From Alteromonas sp. BL110 (GTDB taxonomy: Bacteria; Pseudomonadota; Gammaproteobacteria; Enterobacterales; Alteromonadaceae): 64,000 nucleotides of DNA. The notes below the pieces were generated by a model. The model had not been told where the DNA came from and ran no database searches. It was given only the letters and a program-made list of their open reading frames with translations. The position numbers and the translations under genes were made by a program. Below are positions 58,201-64,000 of this stretch, one piece after another (the first letter of the stretch is position 1; the number at the start of each line of letters is the position of its first letter). The stretch is taken from NCBI RefSeq assembly GCF_003443615.1, contig NZ_CP031967.1, positions 1,550,001-1,614,000 of the forward strand, in the 5' to 3' direction.

Positions 58201-59421
58201 ATGGATTTTTCACATAACGACAAAACCAAAGCTTTATTAGAAAAGCTTGATAACTTCATTGCTGAGCATATTGCGCCAATTGAAAATGAAGTTTACGACT
58301 TTCATCATAAAGAGAATAATCACGGCGATTGGAAAAGCTGGAAGCTACACCCTGGCACTGAAGCACTTAAAGCCAAAGCACGTGAAGCGGGCTTAGCTAA
58401 CTTATTTTTACCAGATGCTGAATTAGGCCAAGGCCTTACCACGCTTGAATATGCGCCAATGGCTGAGCGCATGGGTAAATACTTATTTGCCCCTGAAATA
58501 TTTAACTGTAATGCACCTGACACCGGCAACATGGAAGTGCTTTATCACTTCGGTAGCGATGCACAAAAAGAACAGTGGCTAACACCCTTACTGGCTGGCG
58601 AGATCCGCTCAGTGTTTGGCATGACCGAACCTGACGTTGCGTCGTCTGATGCCACCAACATGGCCGCAACCATCATTGAAGATGGTGACGACGTCGTTAT
58701 TAACGGCAAGAAATGGTGGTCGACAGGCTTAGGGCACCCTAACGCGGCCTTCACTATATTCATGGGTTTATCGAACCCTGACAACGACAAACACAGCCGC
58801 CACAGTATGGTAATAGTGCCGCTAGACACGCCTGGAATTACCATTAAGCGTATGCTAGATGCTTACGGCGATTACGACGCGCCATACGGCCACGGCGAAA
58901 TGCACTTTGACAATGTTCGCGTAAGTAAAGACAACATTATAATGGGTTTAGGCAAAGGGTTTGCGATAGCGCAAGGCCGCTTAGGCCCTGGCCGTATTCA
59001 CCACTGTATGCGCGCAATCGGCATGGCCGAAAAAGCTTTAGAGCTTGCGCTTAAACGCGGTCATGAGCGCGTTGCTTTTGGTAAGCCTATCATCCGTTTA
59101 GGCGGTAACTTAGAACGCATTGCCGATGCTCGCATGGCTATTGAGCAAGCGCGATTACTTACCCTTCACGCGGCGTGGAAGATAGATAACTTAGGCGTTA
59201 AGCACGCTATGACAGAGATCTCGGCCATAAAAGTGGTAGTGCCGAACATGCTACAAAACGTGGTGGATATGGCACTGCAAATTCACGGCGGCGCAGGTAT
59301 GTGTAGCGACTTCCCACTAGCACGCTTTGCCGCTGGCGCCAGAGCCCTTCGCCTAGCTGACGGCCCTGACGAAGTACATAAAGGTATGGTGTCGCGCTTA
59401 GAGTTAAAAAAATACCAATAG
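58201..59421 (+). CDS. Acyl-CoA dehydrogenase, ACAD10/11-like
   Basis: The 406-residue flavoenzyme has acyl-CoA dehydrogenase signatures: FGMTEPDVASSDATNMAATI, KWWSTGLGHPNAAFTIFMG, a central helix with QGRLGPGRIHHCMRAIGMAE and the C-terminal QIHGGAGMCSDFPLARF, then LRLADGPDEVHKG. The EPDVASSDATN form is typical of the ACAD10/11-type clade. It oxidises acyl-CoA to enoyl-CoA with electrons to ETF. AAGGTGCCCT precedes the ATG. A terminator follows. Control by the divergent LysR protein is likely. Confidence 0.94.
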   Translation: MDFSHNDKTKALLEKLDNFIAEHIAPIENEVYDFHHKENNHGDWKSWKLHPGTEALKAKAREAGLANLFLPDAELGQGLTTLEYAPMAERMGKYLFAPEIFNCNAPDTGNMEVLYHFGSDAQKEQWLTPLLAGEIRSVFGMTEPDVASSDATNMAATIIEDGDDVVINGKKWWSTGLGHPNAAFTIFMGLSNPDNDKHSRHSMVIVPLDTPGITIKRMLDAYGDYDAPYGHGEMHFDNVRVSKDNIIMGLGKGFAIAQGRLGPGRIHHCMRAIGMAEKALELALKRGHERVAFGKPIIRLGGNLERIADARMAIEQARLLTLHAAWKIDNLGVKHAMTEISAIKVVVPNMLQNVVDMALQIHGGAGMCSDFPLARFAAGARALRLADGPDEVHKGMVSRLELKKYQ

Positions 59422-59437
59422 CAAAAGCTAATATAAA

Positions 59438-59466
59438 AAATGCGGCTTAATGCCGCATTTTTTTAT
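59438..59466 (+). terminator. Terminator after the acyl-CoA dehydrogenase gene
   Basis: The stem AAATGCGGC / GCCGCATTT with a TTAAT loop is followed by TTTT. Confidence 0.9.
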
Positions 59467-59488
59467 AGGTTCTAAGAAGCTCAAAGAA

Positions 59489-60007
59489 CTAGTTGTCTTC
59501 TTTACGCTGCTCGATGCGCTGATGTAGCGCGTCTAGCTTGCTAAAGCTGTCGAACAGGTCTGGGTGTGTGGCAACTAACGCTGCAACATGCTCGAAAGCT
59601 TCTTCTCGCGTGTCTTTAGTAAGAAAACGAATATCGTCATCGCTAGGTAAGCGATTGAGGTCAATTCCTACGCCTGTAGAAGAGGTTCGAATCTTCATTG
59701 CGCGAAAGTCTTTCACAAAGCGGGGCTCGCAACTCTTGCGGGCAATTTGGCTACCAATGGGCTTTTCATACTTGCAGATAACATCGAATTTCGCAGTTTC
59801 ATTGATGCTATTGTACAGCTCTAAGAATTCGAAGCGCTGTTTATCGAAGGCTTTCTTTAATTGCGGCGTGGTCTTTTCGCCGAATACTTCAATGCTTTCA
59901 ACGCGTTCTTTGTCGTTTTGCGCGGCTACCTGAAAGCTTGCTGCAAGCGCTAGCGAAAGCGCAGCTGTTTTAATGGCATGAAGCCCGTATTTACGTGGGT
60001 TTATCAC
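59489..60007 (-). CDS. Periplasmic protein of unknown function
   Basis: The 172-residue product has a signal peptide (about 1-29, ending QVAAQ). The mature part begins NDKERVESIEVFGEKTTPQL, reminiscent of the plug-proximal text of TonB receptors, and is otherwise helical and charged (FDKQRFEFLELYNSINE). It has one cysteine pair in the middle (VICKYEKPIGSQIARKSCEP) that could form a disulfide. I do not recognise a named family. It is followed on the minus strand by the plus-strand terminator region and preceded by the TonB receptor gene. Confidence 0.7.
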   Translation of the reverse strand: MINPRKYGLHAIKTAALSLALAASFQVAAQNDKERVESIEVFGEKTTPQLKKAFDKQRFEFLELYNSINETAKFDVICKYEKPIGSQIARKSCEPRFVKDFRAMKIRTSSTGVGIDLNRLPSDDDIRFLTKDTREEAFEHVAALVATHPDLFDSFSKLDALHQRIEQRKEDN

Positions 60008-60073
60008 AATTAACTTCCTCGTTGTTTTACTTGTACATTTCTTAAACTAGCACTTGGATAAATTTCAGTCAAA

Positions 60074-60108
60074 AAAATACCGCTTCCTATAACAAAGAAG
60101 CGGTATTT
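60074..60108 (-). terminator. Terminator of the TonB-dependent receptor gene
   Basis: 12-bp arms AAATACCGCTTC / GAAGCGGTATTT with a 10-nt loop are followed on the minus strand by a T-run (AAAAAAA on the plus strand). Confidence 0.9.
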
Positions 60109-60158
60109 AATTTTGTTTATAAACTAGCTAGTTAGCTTATTACCTAGCTAAAACTGGC

Positions 60159-62885
60159 TTAGTAAGTGTAGCGAGCCTGCACGTACCACATACCACCATT
60201 GAAGCCAAACGGGCTAGACTCAGAATAAAGCTGACCTAAGCTTCCTGCGCTAGGGTTTTCTTCTGGATATTCGTCGAACAAGTTGTTTACACCAACAACA
60301 AGATCTAAGTTTTCGCTATAAGAGTATTTGGCTTCTACGTCTATCAAAATAGCCGCATCAATACCATCTACGCCATTACCTGTGTCGTCCCAACCACCGT
60401 AGTAGTTAGCACGAACTAGGGTGCGAAGTGCGCCTTGCGTGTGAGTCCAAGAAATATTACCGCGAAGGTTTGGCAGTAAGTCTTCAATTGCAGCAACACG
60501 GCCTTCGCCAATTGGGTTAAGCGTACCTACATCGTCCACTTCTGTTTCGTTGTAGTTTGCCGCTAGCGTAATACGTGAATTACCTTCCCATAAATCGAAG
60601 CTGTAGTTACCTACGATGTCGATACCGCGTGTAGTAGTGTCGAAGCTGTTCGAGAAGAAGCGGAACTGTGATAGGTCGTCTAGACCAATAAAGTCTGAAC
60701 GGTCGATAATGCCCGATGCATCAAGCTCGGTAAGCGCTTCAGATACGGTTGCGTAGTCTGTACCGCCACCTGCGAAGTTAAGTGCGTCTAGGAAGTTGAC
60801 GTTGGCACCTAGTGCAACACGGTTTTCCATTTCGATGTTATAGAAATCGATGGTCCAGCTCATGTCTGCCACATCAATTGATGCACCAAACGAGAAGTTA
60901 ACTGCTTCCTCTGGCCCCAAGTCTGGGCGTCCGTTACCTTGGCTTTCAATGAAATCTGCCGCTAGCTGACCTGCCGCTGACGATAATGGCAATGTACCTT
61001 GGTCAATTAGCACACCGTTCACGTTTTGCGTGGTAACGTTAGTAATGCTTGCCTGCCCCGCTGTTGGCGCGTGGAAACCGGTTGAGTATGCACCGCGTAA
61101 ACGGAAATCGTCAGTTACGTGGAAAATACCCGCAAGTTTAAAGTCGGTAGTATCGCCAAACTCACTGAAGTCTTCACGACGCAACGCTGCTTGCAAGGTT
61201 AGTTGATCGGTAACGTCAGCTTCTAAATCAATATAAACCGCGTTACTGTCTTGCGACGAGCTGGTATCACGAGGGAAACCACCAAAACCGTTCGAGCTAG
61301 ACGAGAAGCCTTGGCTTGCTAGCGGGCCTAGTGCGTAAGACGCTTCATCACCGGCAAACAAATCAAACTCTTCTTTGCGGTATTCTGCACCAAACGCAAC
61401 GTTTAAGTCAGATGCTAAACCTACATCTACACCGTATACAAAGTTAAGGTTAACCAAGGTTTCGGTTTGCTCTTGTCCACCAGGCACAAAATCACGCGGT
61501 GTATCTGGGCCTAAAGACGCATTAATGGTGTTCTTAATGAAAAAGTCAGTACGGTTAGAGCCCCGCTGGGCACTGAAGTCGTAGCCTAAGCCGTTACCAA
61601 TTTCTAAGTCACCACGTACACCTACGGTAAACGCCATGTCTTCGTTATCGCCACCAAAGCGCGGTACAAAGCCCGTTGGGATGGTTTCAATGAACGAGAA
61701 ACAGTTATCGTCAGCCTGTACTTGTGCTAGGAATGTTGGGTCTGGGAATACATTGCCTTCACCGCCAATTGGAATACCGTCAATACAGCTTCCACCTACG
61801 CCTACACCGTCTAGGTCGCCAACAAGTACTGAGTGTACGCCGTCTGGGTCGGCTAAACCTGTTAGTGGGTCAACCGTTGGGCCTGCATATACACCGCCGC
61901 GCTGGCTTCCTTCCGTTACCGGGTTACGGTAGAAGAAACCACCGGTAACCGTACGTTTACCGTAGTTACCAAATAAGTAAAGCTCGGCTTTGTCGTTTAG
62001 CTCGTACGCTGAGTTAATAAATACTTTATAGTCGTCTTCTACGTCTGGCTGGCCCCAATACTGAGGTACTTCATTGGTATAGGTATTAATGGTAGAAAAA
62101 TCTGACTGACTTAAGTAACCGGCATCGACCATACCTTGTACGTCGTCACGCACGACTGAGCGTACGGTACCTTCAACATCGCGAATTTCACCTGTGATGT
62201 TCACAAAGCCGTCTGCACCTAGCGAGAAACCGGCGTTGGCTGAAATAGTGTAGTTGTCGCCATCGCCTTCATAGGTAGAGCCATAGTTTGCGCGGAACTC
62301 GAAACCTTCATCATCGTCGCGAAGCAAGAAGTTAAGTACACCTGCGATAGCGTCTGAACCGTACTGCGACGATGCACCGTCACGCAGTACTTCTACTTGC
62401 TTCAGGGCCAGCGAAGGAATTGCTGATATATCTACACCCTGCGCACCGTCTGAAATACCGCCGCCAAGGAAAGAAATGATAGAGCCACGGTGACGGCGCT
62501 TACCATTTACCAACACCAACACGTTATCTGGTGATAGGCCTCGCATGTTTGCCGGGCGCACAATGGTAGCTGCATCGCTGATTGGCTGTGTGTTTACATC
62601 GAACGACGGTACGTTAGTACGCAGCATGTCTTGCACGTCGCTAGATGAGTTCTGGCGGAATTCATCGCCGGTAATTACGTCTACCGGCACAGGTGAATCT
62701 GCCGCTGAGCGGTTGCTCATACGCGTACCGGTTACAATGATATTTTCAACGTCTTCTGCTTTTTCTTCTGCTTCTTGTGCAAAAGTTGGCGCTGACATTG
62801 CCGCAAAAAACGGTAAAGAACTAGCAATAATGGCTGAAGTTATTCGATTAAGTTTTTTTCCCTTAGGGAAGTTACCTTGATCCAC
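60159..62885 (-). CDS. TonB-dependent receptor, substrate unknown
   Basis: The 908-residue outer-membrane receptor has a signal peptide (about 1-36, ending TFAQ), a TonB-box-like IIVTGTRM and a plug domain (RGLSPDNVLVLVNGKRRHRG, then LKQVEVLRDGASSQYGSDAI). A 22-strand-type barrel follows with the C-terminal VGVNNLFDEYPEENPS and a terminal YVQARYTY. This plug type is common in large marine TonB-receptor families for oligosaccharides or other nutrients, and the ligand is not clear. It is transcribed alone. Confidence 0.93.
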   Translation of the reverse strand: MDQGNFPKGKKLNRITSAIIASSLPFFAAMSAPTFAQEAEEKAEDVENIIVTGTRMSNRSAADSPVPVDVITGDEFRQNSSSDVQDMLRTNVPSFDVNTQPISDAATIVRPANMRGLSPDNVLVLVNGKRRHRGSIISFLGGGISDGAQGVDISAIPSLALKQVEVLRDGASSQYGSDAIAGVLNFLLRDDDEGFEFRANYGSTYEGDGDNYTISANAGFSLGADGFVNITGEIRDVEGTVRSVVRDDVQGMVDAGYLSQSDFSTINTYTNEVPQYWGQPDVEDDYKVFINSAYELNDKAELYLFGNYGKRTVTGGFFYRNPVTEGSQRGGVYAGPTVDPLTGLADPDGVHSVLVGDLDGVGVGGSCIDGIPIGGEGNVFPDPTFLAQVQADDNCFSFIETIPTGFVPRFGGDNEDMAFTVGVRGDLEIGNGLGYDFSAQRGSNRTDFFIKNTINASLGPDTPRDFVPGGQEQTETLVNLNFVYGVDVGLASDLNVAFGAEYRKEEFDLFAGDEASYALGPLASQGFSSSSNGFGGFPRDTSSSQDSNAVYIDLEADVTDQLTLQAALRREDFSEFGDTTDFKLAGIFHVTDDFRLRGAYSTGFHAPTAGQASITNVTTQNVNGVLIDQGTLPLSSAAGQLAADFIESQGNGRPDLGPEEAVNFSFGASIDVADMSWTIDFYNIEMENRVALGANVNFLDALNFAGGGTDYATVSEALTELDASGIIDRSDFIGLDDLSQFRFFSNSFDTTTRGIDIVGNYSFDLWEGNSRITLAANYNETEVDDVGTLNPIGEGRVAAIEDLLPNLRGNISWTHTQGALRTLVRANYYGGWDDTGNGVDGIDAAILIDVEAKYSYSENLDLVVGVNNLFDEYPEENPSAGSLGQLYSESSPFGFNGGMWYVQARYTY

Positions 62886-63266
62886 TGTGTTTCTCCTTCA
62901 AGACTTGTTGTTTTTTATATGGTTTTAATATTTTTATTATTGGCGTGGGTAATACTTAGCAGTGACTGCCAATAAATACGCATGACAGTTACACTAATAA
63001 ACATCGAACAATTAGAATGGAATAACTAAAAAAGAACCCTGAAAGAGATAATTATCACTCATAAGGCGTAATTTATATTAGTCTTTAGGATAGTGTCGCT
63101 TTTGGGCTTTCTGAAGGATGGGATTTAGGGCCGCTTTTACTTAAGGTAAAGCGAGCTGAAAGTAGAAGGGTTAATTATTCTTAAGGTTTTGTAATCAGGG
63201 TAGTTATTAGACAAGCGGCAGCTAACCCTGAAAGATTAGCTACCTTTGCCATTTAATAGCGCTTTA
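62886..63266. other. Intergenic segment between two TonB-receptor genes
   Basis: About 380 bp without a gene. It has an inverted repeat TTATTGGC / GCCAATAA (62937-62944 and 62968-62975) upstream of the 908-residue receptor gene, possibly an operator. GATAATTATC near 63047 is a palindrome but too short to call a Fur box. A weak stem AGCTAA / TTAGCT lies at 63220-63241. Confidence 0.45.
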
Positions 63267-64000
63267 TTAAAAGCTATACGAAGCACTTAATTGCGCGTTA
63301 ATGCCTGCGCCGTAGTAACCCACAGTATGTAGGCTGTTAATGTACTTCTTATCAAAGATGTTGTTGATGTTCATGCGAACCGTTAGGTTTTCAGTGAACG
63401 CTTGCGATGCATACACATTACCCAAGAAATACGCACCTTGTTCAACGTTATAATCGACATTACTTATCTCAGACTGCCAGCGACCGCCAAAGCCTACTTC
63501 TACCTCTGGTGCTTGCGGTACGGTGTACGCTAGTTGGAAGGTTACTACGTCGCGCGGCGCCCATAGGTTAGCATCGTTACCTTGTTCATCTTCTACGTCG
63601 ATAGCGGTATAAGACGCATTAACACGCAGTGCATCGGTTACCTGCCCCGCCACTTCAATTTCAAAACCATCAGACTCTACCGACACACCCTCATAGTAAT
63701 ACTGCAGGGTTTCTGGGTTAGTGCCAGCGTAAGCGGCTAGGTTGTCTTGCTCTGCAGTAAAGTAAGCGAACGTTGTTAATAAACGGTTGTCGAACCACTG
63801 GGCTTTCACACCCGCTTCAAAGTTTTGACCTTTGGTAGGGTCTAGGTACTGGCCGTTAATGTCGTACTGCTCTTGTGGCTGGTACACATCTGAATAACTT
63901 ACATACGCGTTCACATCTTCAGTTACCGCGTAAGTAGCACCAACATAGGGGCTGGCTTCGCTTTCTGAGTTATCGATAACCGCGCCTGCGTTTTGCCCTG
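63267..64000 (-). CDS. TonB-dependent siderophore receptor, C-terminal part (runs off the window)
   Basis: The frame is open to the right edge, so the true start lies outside. The visible ~244 residues are the barrel end of an FpvA/FhuE-type receptor: ASPYVGATYAVTEDVNAYVS, then YSDVYQPQ, GQNFEAGVKAQWFDNRLLTT, NNIFDKKYINSLHTVGYYG and a final aromatic SYSF. This class imports ferric siderophores with TonB energy. It fits the iron theme at the left end. An internal GTG at 63914 is not a start. Confidence 0.9.
   Translation of the reverse strand, partial: GQNAGAVIDNSESEASPYVGATYAVTEDVNAYVSYSDVYQPQEQYDINGQYLDPTKGQNFEAGVKAQWFDNRLLTTFAYFTAEQDNLAAYAGTNPETLQYYYEGVSVESDGFEIEVAGQVTDALRVNASYTAIDVEDEQGNDANLWAPRDVVTFQLAYTVPQAPEVEVGFGGRWQSEISNVDYNVEQGAYFLGNVYASQAFTENLTVRMNINNIFDKKYINSLHTVGYYGAGINAQLSASYSF

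Noticed and set aside
63047-63056. GATAATTATC as a Fur box
   Set aside because: Only a 10-bp palindrome matches and the flanks do not extend the 7-1-7 pattern; the gene on its left ends rather than starts there.

Overview
The window looks like chromosome from a marine gammaproteobacterium of the Alteromonadales, most likely Alteromonas or a close relative. The evidence is the housekeeping gene content (recG, rsmJ, trmH, ridA, spoT, rpoZ, gmk, hemCDXY, a TPP-riboswitch thiC-thiDE-thiF-thiS-thiG-thiH operon, ycjX-ycjF), abundant TonB-dependent receptors and moderate GC. This assignment rests on gene content and protein style, not on a database search.

Layout. Positions 1-2922 hold a small outer-membrane-type protein, a HI0933/YhiN-type flavoprotein and an MscS channel. 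Positions 3023-7478 (minus strand) are a Fur-box-controlled ferric-iron ABC importer operon that begins with an unidentified helical periplasmic protein. Positions 7725-14946 (minus strand) carry rpoZ-spoT-ridA-trmH and recG-rsmJ-peroxiredoxin.

Positions of roughly 15000-37700 form an AT-rich accessory island. It separates rpoZ from gmk, which are neighbours in E. coli and many relatives. The island is a peptide-natural-product locus. Its left half holds several double-glycine-leader class II bacteriocin-like genes, among them two very short genes at 20844-21147, with small membrane proteins that are plausible immunity factors. A TraB/GumN-type protein lies among them, and the area is littered with decayed IS66 and IS3 fragments. 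Its right half holds a full-length LanB-type dehydratase facing a cysteine-free precursor, two small accessory proteins and an HlyD plus C39-peptidase ABC exporter. These are followed by another GG-leader peptide, an ATP-grasp ligase and two graspetide (microviridin/marinostatin-like) precursors with a TTMA(L/I)GEEGGE core. All the precursors carry a GG leader end that suits the single C39 exporter. So one exporter may serve three peptide classes: dehydrated, ester-crosslinked and unmodified. Three right-half precursor genes share a 5' leader made of a hairpin followed by the box ATGTAATAAGGAAAAA; a fourth, orphan copy lies near 29890. A ToxR/CadC-like membrane regulator with a beta-propeller-like periplasmic part sits at the left edge.

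Positions 37711-44804 return to core genes: gmk, an esterase, a diguanylate cyclase and hemC-hemD-hemX-hemY. Positions 44925-51989 are the TPP riboswitch and thiamine operon. Positions 52038-64000 carry a ThrE-like exporter, ycjF-ycjX, an MBL-fold hydrolase, a LysR regulator divergent from an acyl-CoA dehydrogenase, a small periplasmic protein, a TonB-dependent receptor, and a second TonB-dependent (siderophore-type) receptor cut by the window edge.
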